Source of the DNA: Adiantum capillus-veneris
Lineage: Eukaryota; Streptophyta; Polypodiopsida; Polypodiales; Pteridaceae
DNA: 60,000 bases
NCBI GenBank assembly: GCA_014529385.2
Contig: CM043958.1
Location: 81,899,525 to 81,959,524 of the forward strand
Reading direction: 5' to 3'
The notes beneath the pieces were generated by a model, which was given only the letters and a program-made list of their open reading frames with translations, searched no databases and was not told where the DNA came from. Both the position numbers and the translations under genes were made by a program. This document shows, piece by piece, positions 32,339-42,859 of this stretch. Numbering within the stretch: position 1 is the first letter of the stretch; the number at the start of each line of letters is the position of its first letter.

Positions 32339-33177
32339 TGATGGTTATGCAAGTCACATTTGGTTATTTATGTCATATCCCAAAAAGTACACATGTTTTA
32401 ATTCTTATTTTTTATTTATAAAATATTATCCTTAAAATAAAGTCCACTTTTAGATTTTTTTATTCACCTTACTTTTTGTATGGAAATACCTCATATGGAC
32501 ATAAGTGGCGAATTTTTATACACACTATCATTAGTTTTTGATAGCAATGTTTTTTGCAAGAAATTATGCACTATAAATTTTTTTTAGATGAGCTTAAATT
32601 ACGAGAAGCTTGTGAGTTTGAAATCTTGAAAAATTCTTAGTTGATGGGTATTGGCATATAGATACATTACAAACCTTACGTTTTGCCTCATAACTTCATC
32701 TTGTTAATGAAAAAGGGCTTGAAAGACGAAAGTTTCCCCTTTGCCAACATTTACAAGATTTGTGTTTTCCTTATTATAACTAAAATCTGATCCCATAACT
32801 AAGTTATGAAGCTCAATTTCTTGGTATAATAAATTTTTTTCTGTCCATACACCTTGAAATCTATGCAAAATCTTATTTTGATGCGAAGTTATATTCAGTT
32901 TATGAAAATAATGTTAAAATTTACACTAATTTTTTTAATGATTTTTTCATCTTAAAACTTATCACCATAATCTTAATTTGACAATAATTTTGGCAAAATT
33001 AAAATTTGGCTATGTTCTTAACCTCATTACTGATTTACGGTATTAATGTGACCTATACATTTTTTTCTAGCTTCATCAAATAATTATGACAAGTTGCTGG
33101 AAAAAAAAGACACTTTAGTATCTTAGGACACTTGAGTGTCCGATTACAAAACTAGTGTTAACATTGGATGTGGTTTT
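32339..33177. other. AT-rich unassigned sequence
   Basis: No gene or element recognised. It continues the host sequence interrupted at 23422. A palindrome-like string, GGACACTTGAGTGTCC, lies at 33127-33142. Confidence 0.5.
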
Positions 33178-33550
33178 TGTAAATGTGGGATAATTAAGCA
33201 TCATTGCTAGGTGCCTATTTGGGTTGATGTCTTCAAAAGGAAAAACTTGGCAACTTTAGAAGGCATGTACACCTTGTAATGAAACTCCTCAAAGGATGGT
33301 TGTCTCTTGCATGTGTCTATGTAAGCAAGCATTGTGTATATGTGTTTACAAAGAACTTTTAATTACAATTTCATACCACCAACTGAGGACCACCACTCTC
33401 TCTATGTAGCTATAGTTTAGGATCACCATTGTACTCTAGATAATTCTTGTTCTCAAGTATTCTACTCTCTTACCTTCACTATTGATTAGTAAAGTATCTT
33501 AGATTTGGTACATTGTTTTGGCCTTTGTAAAATTTCACAAGGTGTTTACA
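33178..33550 (+). repeat. LTR of a third LTR element
   Basis: Begins TGTAAATGTGGG and ends GGTGTTTACA, so the termini TGTAAA/TTTACA are inverted copies. A primer-binding site follows after one base. Length 373 bp. No matching 3' LTR was seen in the window. Confidence 0.7.
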
Positions 33551-33551
33551 T

Positions 33552-33563
33552 TGGTATCAACTC
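33552..33563 (+). promoter_or_regulatory. primer-binding site, third element
   Basis: TGGTATCAACTC, related to the tRNA-Met-type TGGTATCAGAGC with changes in the last four bases. Confidence 0.72.
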
Positions 33564-34648
33564 TCATTGCTTCCTTTTCCCCAAGAAGTTGAGGCATAAT
33601 TCATTGTCCCCTAATCTTGAAGATCCTTCTTAGGGAGGACAATGTAATAGCGCTCCTCATGCTAAGAATCACTTTAAGGTTGGTTACCTTAAAGAGGTAA
33701 AGTCAAATGAGGGTTGCAAAAGATGTTTCATATCATCATAGGATCAACAAGGTAAGGAATTGGGAGACAATGTCTTAGTCCTTTTCCTAATTGGGGTGTT
33801 GAACGTCATCTAAATCAAGCTTGCTCCTATCAGGTGGAGAAGAGAATTCCCAGTTACTAAACATAAGAGTAAGGTCTCAATCCAAGATGAAGGTAGTATA
33901 GACTTATCAAAATACTCATACATCAATACTACTAAGGCTAATGCATCTCAAAAGAAACCATGAGAAAATCAGGTTATAGTTCCTAGTTGTGCTTTTATTG
34001 ATATTAGATCTGAAAGCCAAAAACTATAGTAGCAGCCCATCAAGCTACTGTTCCATGTCAAGAAGACAATTATGCTAGTAAGGACCCATATGTTAATTTG
34101 GAGTCAAAAACATATGCCATCCCCCCCTTTATAGATGGGTATAAACCAAAAACATGACCTGCATCTTTTAGGCTTCATTTTGAAAGCTTTCAAAGAATAA
34201 GAATTCAGTAAAACCAAAACCAATAGTGGTCCTAGTAAGGATGCATAGATTTCTTTGGAACTATTTCACCACCTCTAAGGTAGTTGTATCTCTACAAAAA
34301 TGTCCACCAAATTGAGGAACAATGGGGGTAGTTGGTGTGGTGAGAAAAGCCAAATTAAGCCTACAAAATTTCTTCAAAAGTTGGCAAGTCTAGCTCCTAA
34401 AGAAAATGAGTGAGCAAGCTCTTGATTATATTTTTGGGCTAGGACTAGAAGTTCACTAATCAACTAAGAGATCATATTGCATTCGTCGTCAAGCAACTTG
34501 TCACGTGCTGCAAGGATTTTGACCCAATCATTGAAGAAAATCATATGCAAGGTAGAAAATAACTTTTCTTGAGACAAAGAGAAGTCGCAGATTATTTGAG
34601 AAGCATCTGAACTAAAAATGCATCTGAGTACAATGGAGCTAGCCATGG
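33564..34648 (+). other. internal region of third element
   Basis: About 1.1 kb downstream of the primer-binding site, with no intact frame. Translations hint at a decayed Lys-rich protein but no family motif is readable. It is interrupted at 34654 by the nested gag-protease element and resumes at 43476. Confidence 0.5.
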
Positions 34649-34653
34649 ATAAG
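34649..34653. repeat. target-site duplication ATAAG (left)
   Basis: ATAAG before the 5' LTR; identical bases at 43471-43475. Confidence 0.94.
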
Positions 34654-35253
34654 TGTTAACCCTCACGGCTCACGGACACCCTATCACCTACGATGGATGT
34701 TCTAACCTACGGCGAACATTGTATTATTTATTTGGTAGAGTCAGGTACCGGGCTTGTCGGTCCAATAGGAAAAGGGTAAGAGTGATCGCCGATGAGAGGT
34801 GCACTCTAACTGGAACATTCAAGGGATTAGTTGGCTAAGCATGGGCACCCAAGTGTGAATGGGGCAAGCTCATATAAAAGTCAACTAAACCTAAAATTCA
34901 CTCATTCTCTCATTTGTGCAATTGAAGAGTGCTCTTGCTCCATCTCCTTCTTCTTCTTCTTCATCTCTTTGTGTGTGTGTGAGAGAGAGAGAGTGAGAGA
35001 GGGAGAGAGAGAGGGAGTGTGTGGGCGATCGAGCATTACGAAGGCACGACGGCGGTGAAGGGGTTGAGCGCGGCGTATCCTTCTTCTTTGCGGCGAGGAA
35101 TCCTCCACGAAGCAAGCGTAGAGCGGTGAGTGACACACCATCGCCTTCTTTGAGCTTACTAGTTTAGGCTTGTTGTGTGCTTGGAGCCATTTGTGGCTCG
35201 CGCACAGTGTATCGGCAAGTTCCTTGCATTGACACGTGCGACATACGCGCACA
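34654..35253 (+). repeat. 5' LTR, gag-protease element
   Basis: TGTTAACCCTCACGG to ACGCGCACA. It contains a TTCTTC and GT/GA-rich tract at 34947-35018 and a GC-rich end. Paired with 42860-43470. Confidence 0.96.
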
Positions 35254-35257
35254 TTTT

Positions 35258-35275
35258 TGGCGCCGCTGTCGGGGA
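35258..35275 (+). promoter_or_regulatory. primer-binding site, Athila/Tat type
   Basis: TGGCGCCGCTGTCGGGGA, four bases after the LTR. It is one or two changes from TGGCGCCGTTGCCGGGGA, used by Athila, Tat and Ogre elements (tRNA-Asp-type). Confidence 0.9.
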
Positions 35276-36045
35276 ATGCCGTGCATTAAGCTCGAGTAGC
35301 ACTCCGTGCTTCTCCGTGGTGCAATTTCTATTGTAGGAAAGGTAAGGAAGGAGTGTGTGTGTGTTGAGAAGAGGGACTTGGTGTTATATTGTGTGTTTTT
35401 TTATTAATGGAGTTTTCAAAGGTTCTGTGTTTATTCTCTGTGTATTAAGGTAGTTAGTTTTCTTTGTTAATAGAGATTTCAAAGGTTCTGTGTTTATTCT
35501 CTGTGTATTAAAGTAGTTAGTTTTCTGTGTACAGTAAGTAGGAAGTAGATTAGTGAGAGTTAACAGAGAGTGTTAGTGTGTAAGAGTAGGTGTATTAGTT
35601 AGAAGTAGGTAGAGAGAGTGTGTGTGTGCTCTCGCGCAAGCCACGACATCCTTATCCTTTAAAAAAAATAAAAAAAATAAAAATAAAAATAAAGGTAGGA
35701 CCTGGATCGGGAATATCTCCCAGACCCAAGCCCAAGCTCACGCTCAGGCCTAAGCCTCAGTCGCCTTTTAAAAAAACGAATTTTAGCTTCACACGTAGCT
35801 AAAAATTGATTTTTTGAGGACCAACGGAACGTCAGATGCCCAAAAATTGTGTTGTAAAGCACACAACGACCCTTTAAGTGATACGCTCGTTTCGAGCTAT
35901 CACACACTTTAATTAAAAAAATCAAACATTAAAAAACATTCAAAAACAAGAAAAAATCAAGTAGAAAACAGGGTGCAAAACACCCACAAAACAAAGCAAG
36001 TAACCTTTGAGGGTACTTGCCGACACTTGAGGGCACCCAAAGCAC
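35276..36045 (+). other. untranslated leader of gag-protease element
   Basis: Non-coding. It holds a 63-bp tandem duplication (TTTCAAAGGTTCTGTG at 35414 and 35477), a candidate splice donor AAAG|GTAAGG near 35340, and an A-rich tract at 35658-35694. A leader intron is possible. Confidence 0.6.
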
Positions 36046-36780
36046 ATGTATCTACGCTCTGGTTGTGTGCTAGAGTCCGAACAACTAGCTAGTGCTTCGA
36101 TTTACGAGGGTACTCACTATCCTTCCACACTAGGGTCTACGCCCTCGGCGAGAACCCAAGGTAGTGCAACCCAAGACCCAAATATAGCGGCTAGCGACTC
36201 TTCCTCTGACTACGATATTATGGAAGAGCATCTTACACAAAGCCCCGGGGGAACAAATGAAACCGTGCCTAGCTGGGACCAACAACCTGGGACTAGTGTT
36301 TTTAGCCGTTTGATGGAAACTTTTAGTAGAGCTACGCGCTCTGAACCTACGGCTAGTGAAGTAAACGAAGGGGGTGGGGAAGTAGAATCACCATTCACAT
36401 CTCCTGTAGACCCCACACTCCCTCAGAGTGTCCACGTGGACATTCTACCTACCTCATTTAATGAGGGCCCTACGGAGCTACCACCTTCCAAAGTCGCCTC
36501 TAAGGTAGCGGTGACTAAAAGTCAAAACACGGGAAGCAACATTGCATCCACCTCACAGCAACCCTCTAGTACACCAAGTTTGGACGGGGTATTTCTCAAT
36601 GATAATTGGGAATATGACCTACACACGGAGACTTTGACCGACCTATACATGGGCTACACATACCATGTGGGTTGGTTAGAAGTTGTACAATCCACATCTA
36701 GTGCCAATAGTCTAGAGGAACAACAACACATGATCTGCAATGTCATCCATAGGATTATCCAGTCCGAGAGGCAAAATTGA
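36046..36780 (+). CDS. N-terminal Gag-region ORF
   Basis: A 244-codon frame starting MYLRSGCVLE, similar to the (M)-x-R-S-G start of many gypsy Gag proteins. It is rich in Ser, Thr and Pro with an acidic tendency, and no enzymatic motif. It ends at TGA 36778-36780. The same frame continues into the main Gag ORF 27 bases later. The two were probably one protein, and the TGA may be a CGA-to-TGA change or a read-through stop. Confidence 0.72.
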   Translation: MYLRSGCVLESEQLASASIYEGTHYPSTLGSTPSARTQGSATQDPNIAASDSSSDYDIMEEHLTQSPGGTNETVPSWDQQPGTSVFSRLMETFSRATRSEPTASEVNEGGGEVESPFTSPVDPTLPQSVHVDILPTSFNEGPTELPPSKVASKVAVTKSQNTGSNIASTSQQPSSTPSLDGVFLNDNWEYDLHTETLTDLYMGYTYHVGWLEVVQSTSSANSLEEQQHMICNVIHRIIQSERQN

Positions 36781-36807
36781 GGAATAAACATACCTTCGAC
36801 GGGTCCT

Positions 36808-38478
36808 ATGCGATTTTTAGACACGGGCAAAGGGAAACAACCCACTCTATCACAAATGGAGACTCCCCCAGTGAGTCCCATCGATCCCCCATATGTGGTT
36901 TTGCCAGGGGTCTCAATGCAATCTGAGCCCACAAGTGATAGCTTTACTTTTCCAAGTCTAGCTCATCTTTCCCTGGATGACACCACGGATACCATGCCTA
37001 CCCCAATGATGGGCATGCCAAGAAACACACCATGGACCTCGTTTGTTAGTAAAGCACCGCTACATGGTAGCTCAATGCCTGTAGTAGTACCTACAAGTGC
37101 GTACCAATCGTATGCACCTATGGGTCCACGTACTCATGTAGTCCCTACCCCTCCCATTGTTTCAACTACCTATGCTCCACAACCACAATACACAAGTTCT
37201 TATTTCCATGGGACTATACCGGCTAGCATTAACATGTCACATTCGACATCTGCTATGCCTAGGGCCACCCATATGAACTATGGACCACCACATGGCACAA
37301 CATCGTACCCAACGTGGAACCCAAGGGCTTCCTATGTGCCAAGCCCAATGCCAATACCTACTCCACATATAGTCTCTGGAGCGCCTTCACCCACGGTGCC
37401 TGCTCACTTAGGTGACTTGGCAACATTTGCTCAAGCTATTGGTCGATCTATTGCTGATAATATGCGTAACACGCCTGATAGAGAGCCTAGAAGTAAGGCA
37501 GTACAAATAGCCAAGCTCAAACAAAAATTTAGTGGAGACGGGGATGTGAGAAAGCATATCGAAGTGTTTGAACAAATATGCGATTCTCTAGGAGAACACA
37601 ATGACCTACATAAGAGCAATGCTTTAAGCCTAACCTTAAGTGGAAAGGCTGGGGATTGGTATAGAACCCTAAGGGTGGAAGAAAAAACGATTTACCCTAC
37701 TCTTAGGAGACTGTTCTTAAAGGAATACATACGAGAGGGAGTACTTTGGGGTGTATCTTCTCAGCTCCAGAAAGCCCAACGAGAGGAAGGAGAGTCAGTG
37801 AGAGACTTTATAAGTCGCTTGAAGCATTTGAATTCTCGTTGTAATCGAAATGAGCGCTTCAACAATAACCAATTGCTGGATAGATTCATTAGGGGATTAC
37901 AACATGAGGATATCTACAATGGCCTAGTCATTAGAGGTATCACCACTTGGGAAGCAGTCACCACCAATGCGATCCAATTGGAGGATAATTTAATGATTCA
38001 AGGAGAAAAAGTGTCTGTTGAGCCTAAATCTATTAGCTCACAAGCATCGGGGCATCAGCCAATGACCCTAAAGCCTATTGCTAAGGAGCTAAAGATATCT
38101 GAGATGACTTTAGCAGATCTCACCAAGGCTATTCAAGAGAGTCTTAGAGACAATCGTGCTCCACAAAACAATCGTATGTATCCAAGAAGGGAGCAACGAT
38201 GGTGCTCAGTATGCTATGGACCGCATAGTACCAGTGAATGCCCTACTTTTAGAGTAAAATTCAATGGGAACTGCAATGCATGTGGAAGGTATGGTCATCA
38301 AGCTAAGGATTGCATAGTATTTAAGCACGTGATGGCCAATAGACCAACCTTAGCATGGACAGACACACCTCGAGTGCTTGCATTGATGCTGGACTCACCT
38401 CTTGAACAAACATCACAACATATGGTCCCTAGGGCCCAAAAGTTGTTCAAACAACACCCTTACCACCTCCAGTGCTAG
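36808..38478 (+). CDS. Gag with zinc knuckles
   Basis: A 556-codon frame. Residues ~1-200 are Pro/Thr/Ser-rich. The Gag core lies at about 200-410 (KLKQKFSGDGDVRKHIEVFE, LTLSGKAGDWYRTL, RRLFLKEYIREG, REEGESVRDFISRLKHLNSR). C-terminal zinc-binding motifs CSVCYGPHSTSEC and CNACGRYGHQAKDC are at about 38203-38313. Gag would form the particle and package element RNA. The core is uninterrupted and looks functional. The protein ends about 50 residues after the knuckles, overlapping the next frame (-1). Confidence 0.88.
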   Translation: MRFLDTGKGKQPTLSQMETPPVSPIDPPYVVLPGVSMQSEPTSDSFTFPSLAHLSLDDTTDTMPTPMMGMPRNTPWTSFVSKAPLHGSSMPVVVPTSAYQSYAPMGPRTHVVPTPPIVSTTYAPQPQYTSSYFHGTIPASINMSHSTSAMPRATHMNYGPPHGTTSYPTWNPRASYVPSPMPIPTPHIVSGAPSPTVPAHLGDLATFAQAIGRSIADNMRNTPDREPRSKAVQIAKLKQKFSGDGDVRKHIEVFEQICDSLGEHNDLHKSNALSLTLSGKAGDWYRTLRVEEKTIYPTLRRLFLKEYIREGVLWGVSSQLQKAQREEGESVRDFISRLKHLNSRCNRNERFNNNQLLDRFIRGLQHEDIYNGLVIRGITTWEAVTTNAIQLEDNLMIQGEKVSVEPKSISSQASGHQPMTLKPIAKELKISEMTLADLTKAIQESLRDNRAPQNNRMYPRREQRWCSVCYGPHSTSECPTFRVKFNGNCNACGRYGHQAKDCIVFKHVMANRPTLAWTDTPRVLALMLDSPLEQTSQHMVPRAQKLFKQHPYHLQC

Positions 38479-39374
38479 GACCGCAACCACCACATCCGAG
38501 AATCACTTCTGTGAATCAAGTGGGTTGTGAGTCATCTATTTCTTGTTTGGAAGGCTATGAGGAAGATATAGATCCTAATATCTTCTATGGGATGGATGTG
38601 CTTGAAGAAAGTCCACAATACTACATGGAGGACTATTGGGGACAAGTCAAACCTTTATATCAAGTAGCTGCTCTTGCGGCAAGAGGCCAAAATATCAATT
38701 ACATCGCTAAGAGACCACCTCTTCAATGCTATGAGTGTGGAGGTCCACATCGTGTAGCTGAGTGTCCTATTAGGCTACAAAATAACGCCACACTGATGCA
38801 AACTAATCAAGCGAGCACGTCTACAATGCCGATACTCATGTGGAATCGATGTGGCATAGATCATTTGATTGCCCAATGTCTGAATAATCCAAATGCGCCG
38901 AAGATCACGTCATTAAACTTGATTGAAGTTATCGAGGAGCCATCACCAAGTGCACCCGTGGTACCAGTAAACGTACTCACACGATCGATGCTCCAAAAAC
39001 AAAATTATATTCTTGAGGAAAGAGACACGGCATCAATTGCCCAATCTCAGAAAAAGAAGAAAACACGAAGAAAGAGATCGCAAAAAGCAGCGAAGTCAGA
39101 CCCTAGTTCAAAGACCAACATAGGGACTGGTGATGACCCCGTATATATGAACGACGTTGAAGAAGATTCTAATTCAGGTGAAACCATGGAGACCAAAATG
39201 ACCACTAACATAGAAACCAACAAGGAAGATCTTCATGAGCCACAATGGCCAGTATCCAAAAAGAAGATAGGAACTTACCCAAACCCTACAGAGGAGATTG
39301 AGCGAGTCAAGCAATTAAGGAGTTTGGTAGAAGATACCCAAAGGGATCTAGAACCAACACCTAGGAAGATCTAG
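38433..39374 (+). CDS. Gag-protease linker with third zinc knuckle
   Basis: Open from 38433 in the -1 frame relative to Gag, overlapping it by ~45 bases. It contains CYECGGPHRVAEC at about 38727-38765 (plant C-x2-C-x3-H-x4-C knuckle), a weaker CGIDHLIAQC, and a Lys/Arg-rich patch (KKKKTRRKRSQKAAK). It ends at TAG 39372-39374. The same frame continues into the protease ORF, so TAG may be a CAG-to-TAG change. No classic slippery heptamer is visible at the overlap, so a one-base indel is more likely than programmed frameshifting. Confidence 0.72.
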   Translation, partial: GPKVVQTTPLPPPVLGPQPPHPRITSVNQVGCESSISCLEGYEEDIDPNIFYGMDVLEESPQYYMEDYWGQVKPLYQVAALAARGQNINYIAKRPPLQCYECGGPHRVAECPIRLQNNATLMQTNQASTSTMPILMWNRCGIDHLIAQCLNNPNAPKITSLNLIEVIEEPSPSAPVVPVNVLTRSMLQKQNYILEERDTASIAQSQKKKKTRRKRSQKAAKSDPSSKTNIGTGDDPVYMNDVEEDSNSGETMETKMTTNIETNKEDLHEPQWPVSKKKIGTYPNPTEEIERVKQLRSLVEDTQRDLEPTPRKI

Positions 39375-39386
39375 ATTACAGACACC

Positions 39387-40253
39387 GTGTTCCCTACGCA
39401 ACAACAACCTCACCAAGTCCATAGACCCTTGGACATACCTAGTGTCATCCAAGAAGAAAGTGACTTAAAGTCATGGGAAAGTGGGCGTACTCACTTCTTA
39501 ATGGAAAGAATGTTTACAGACGGACTACCTGATCCTATCGGAGAAATGGAGATCCCATCTTCCCCACGTCAAGGGAATCAAGGCCAAAAGGTGCCGTTAA
39601 ACATTGCCAAATTGATGGATTTCATGTCTTCAGAAGTTAGAACCACCATCATGTCCAAACTATATAAAGACCCCGAGCTAGTCTCAGCTCTTCGAGCCTT
39701 CCTCAATGGAGAACTGAAGTTTGGGCTACCACAATTTGCACAGATGGAGGGAGCTGGGAAGATGCCAATAGAGGAGGAATACTTAGATCCACAACCCAAC
39801 CTAGATGAGAACCTCGTTATAGAAATACCTGTTAACAAGTTGGGACAATACTTTGAGGGTGATGAATCTAATGCGACTATACCAATCACTACTAAGGGAT
39901 TAACTGTGAAGGGAATCCTTGATGGTGGCGCTGGGGTTAGCATTGTGACTAAAAATTGCTGGGAAACTATGGGAAGACCTCACCTTGCGACCACAACCAT
40001 AGTAGTGAAGATGGCCAATGGGTCTATTGTTAAACCTATTGGGATGCTAGAAGATCTCAAGATCAAGGTCTTTGGACATAAAATAAGGATTACCTTTATT
40101 GTTATGGATTTCTCCAAACACACTATGGCATCGCAGATGATCTTAGGACATCCTTTCATGAGGGAAGCAAAGATGGTGCATGACTGGTCCAAAAACCATG
40201 TCTACTTGCAGTTCCAAGATTCTGTGATTCGAGTGGATCTTGTAATAGGTTGA
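39387..40253 (+). CDS. retropepsin-like aspartic protease
   Basis: A 288-codon frame. The active site KGILDGGAGVSIV is at about 39912-39950 (catalytic Asp codon 39921-39923). D-G-G-A is the usual variant in plant gypsy elements in place of D-T/S-G-A. Then VKMANGSIVKPIGM (flap region) and MILGHPFMREAKMVHDW (the second conserved block). It would cleave Gag polyprotein. It starts in frame with the preceding segment; the ATG at 39387 may not be the true start. Nothing of RT follows where it would be expected, beginning ~100 codons later. Confidence 0.85.
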   Translation: MFPTQQQPHQVHRPLDIPSVIQEESDLKSWESGRTHFLMERMFTDGLPDPIGEMEIPSSPRQGNQGQKVPLNIAKLMDFMSSEVRTTIMSKLYKDPELVSALRAFLNGELKFGLPQFAQMEGAGKMPIEEEYLDPQPNLDENLVIEIPVNKLGQYFEGDESNATIPITTKGLTVKGILDGGAGVSIVTKNCWETMGRPHLATTTIVVKMANGSIVKPIGMLEDLKIKVFGHKIRITFIVMDFSKHTMASQMILGHPFMREAKMVHDWSKNHVYLQFQDSVIRVDLVIG

Positions 40254-40489
40254 GCACATCCTCTAGGAAACAGGTTTATAATTGATCATAGATCTGACAC
40301 CACAGTTCACTCGGCCCCATTGCAGTATTGTTACACGTGTAAAGCGGACACTGATGTTGGGGAAGATTCTCCTTATATGGATGTACTACCTGGGATGACC
40401 GAGTCGGACAATGTGGATTGGGTTCACCTAGCAGCAACCATAGACACTTGGGGAAATAGGGGACAACCTGGGTAACACCTGAAGGGGAT

Positions 40490-41138
40490 GAAATGCCCGT
40501 ACCCTTAAATATGCTACAAGCCATGCATATAGCTTCTGTCAAGACTCATCCTAATGTAACAAAAAGAACATACAAGTGGGTCCCTAAAGCTTCTTTAGAG
40601 ACCATAGCTAGTGCTAAAAAACAAAAGCCTTGTAAGAAACGTCCCACTCGCTCCAAGAAAAGTAAGAAAATGTTGCGATGGATACCTAAACGACTATTGG
40701 AAGCCCAAGGATACTATCAAGGAAATGATCAAATCTGGGTGCCAAAATGTAAAATGTGTTCTTACCTATCACCCAACCCATGTGAACTCAATCCCATAGC
40801 TCCAAAACAAATCGACAATTGCGGAAAGAAAAAAAATCACAGAATGCTACACACCCGCTCCACAGCTAGTTTGGGTACCAAAGAAAGAACAATTTGTTCC
40901 ACTTAGCTCAGGAAGGGGGGAGTCCCACGAAGCTTCTAGCTCCTCATGTAATGCATCCATAGAGGTAAAAGCTTCTCCACAGCCTCCATCTACAATAGTG
41001 GACCTCCATGAAGCTACAAAGGAATCCACACCTCCTAGTATTCAAGAATCACCTAAGGAACCACTTCAAGTTCGATCCTGGGAGAGTACCTTACCACCAT
41101 TGCAACTTGACGAGGAACCTAAGGTAATAGAAAACTAA
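40490..41138 (+). pseudogene. W-(V/I)-P-K repeat protein region
   Basis: An open frame 40493-40906 with YKWVPKASLE, LRWIPKRLLE and QIWVPKCKM, and Lys-rich spacers. After a frame change in an A-rich run near 40830, a second frame carries QLVWVPKKEQFVPL and an acidic, Pro/Ser-rich tail to a stop at 41136-41138. Four W-V-P-K motifs at irregular 20-45-residue spacing. I know no named function for this arrangement. It occupies the place where pol would sit. Confidence 0.55.
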
Positions 41139-42846
41139 TGGAAAAACTCCTCACCTATTACCAACTGGAACAATTGGTTTCAAAGGGTGACAAGCTCATT
41201 TCAAACGGTATGATCTACCCAAGGAAGGGGGGAGTGTTTGCTGACATCCATCATTCACTTGCTTCCCTCTCAACCTTCCTTCCTTACCTCTCAATCTTCC
41301 AATCTTAGGGAATGTATATATAAAGGCTTATACTCACAAAAAACAAAAATAATAAAGAGCAAGAGCAATTAGCAAACGAGTATGCACAATAAAAGTCAAA
41401 ACATTGACCCAGACCTACACATTTACATTCGGTACACTGAAATAAAGACCTATGTCATTAAACACCTTTTATCCTCATCACTCGAGTGATGGAGGGTAGG
41501 TAGGATTATTACAATAGGAGTGTTTCTGTTTTAGAGTTGAGTGATTAGCAAAGTTCCTTTTTCCCACTGATGTGTCTCCTAGAGGTATTCTTTGTGTTTC
41601 TTAGTGTGTACAAGAACGTGTTGCTGTGGTTAGGATTTGGACCTTCATGGAATCTTTATCTCGATTCACACTTCAAATCAAGCGCAACCATCGACACAAA
41701 CATGTGTTTCTTGTCCATTAGCATTGCCCCTTATCTTTTTGCATCCATGTTTGTCTGCTTTGATTGTGATTGGTAGCATAATATTTAGTGCCTTTGTTTA
41801 GCACCAAACATTTAATTCAATGTATTTTTTTGTCATAATCACTTGTCTAGGTTTAAAAATCAAGCAGTCCGACATAGCTAGTGTGACCAAGCTAGGTGTT
41901 AGAGATATTCTCTTAATACCATGGGGAATGCCTTCCTAATAATTAATGGTTACTTAGGTTCTTAATCCGATTTAGGTAGCATTGTATGAAATGTACTAGG
42001 GCTTTCTAGTGGGCTTGACCCTATTGACCTTTAGCTTAAGTATTATAAAGGGATTTTACTTGTGTGATGAGCCTTGGAGGTGTATCAGTGTTATATGACC
42101 CCCCAAAGTTACAAAATTAAAATGCTGAAAATGAACAAACAAAAAATCAAAGTGCCACATTGTAAAATCTTAAGCTGGAAGAGAAATCTCAGCTTGATTG
42201 GGTACTTCACTCACATGTATCGCCTATGGTACTAGAGCCCTAGAGGTTCCCAGTGTGGGCGCTTCTCCTTGAAAAGCAAAAAACCCAAGGCATACAAAAT
42301 AAGCACACACATCAAAATTGAATTACTGTGAAAAGACTTTGGGGGGTCAAAGAAAAGGTAATTAGTCAGGCGATGATTTCATGAGAAATTCCTTTTATCG
42401 TAGCTTAACTACAAGGTCTTCTAGGTATAGCCTCTAGTCAGCCCTCGAACATGAAATACTTGGCTCTCGCGATTAAACAACTTAATTGACCAACGAAATT
42501 AATAAGCTTACCCATGGTAGTAATAGTCGATCTCTAGTGCCTTTCGACCGTTAAATTAGCGACCCCAGACTTGTTTGATTTTTTACCTTTACATCTGTTT
42601 ATGCATTTGATTATATTGCAATTTAATGTTTATTGTTGCTGAAAAATTGTTTAAAATTTTGTTACCAATCAATTTGTCTGCCTAAAACTGCATATGCTTT
42701 TTAATCGCTTATGAGAATGCAATTACTGTGCCAATGTTGTTTGATTTTGCAGTGACTGAAGAAGGCTAAGGACATTCATCTCAAATGCTCTTCCACCTCG
42801 ACGAACGAGCTTCAACTCAATAGCTTCCGAGGACGGAATCTACATC
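41139..42846 (+). other. 3' non-coding region with LTR-like segment
   Basis: No coding signal. At 41221-41234 a purine tract AAGGAAGGGGGGAG is followed by TGTTTGCTGACATCC. A TATATATAAAGG box (about 41311) and AATAAAG follow within 150 bp, so this resembles a short LTR of a different family. A 3' splice-site-like TTGATTTTGCAG lies at 42741-42752. Confidence 0.5.
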
Positions 42847-42859
42847 AGGAAGGGGGGCA
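42847..42859 (+). promoter_or_regulatory. polypurine tract, gag-protease element
   Basis: AGGAAGGGGGGCA immediately before the 3' LTR. The same AGGAAGGGGGG string occurs at about 40909 and 41222 inside the element. Confidence 0.88.

Noticed and set aside
38433-38478. Programmed -1 frameshift between Gag and protease
   Set aside because: No X-XXY-YYZ slippery heptamer in the overlap; a one-base mutation explains it as well.
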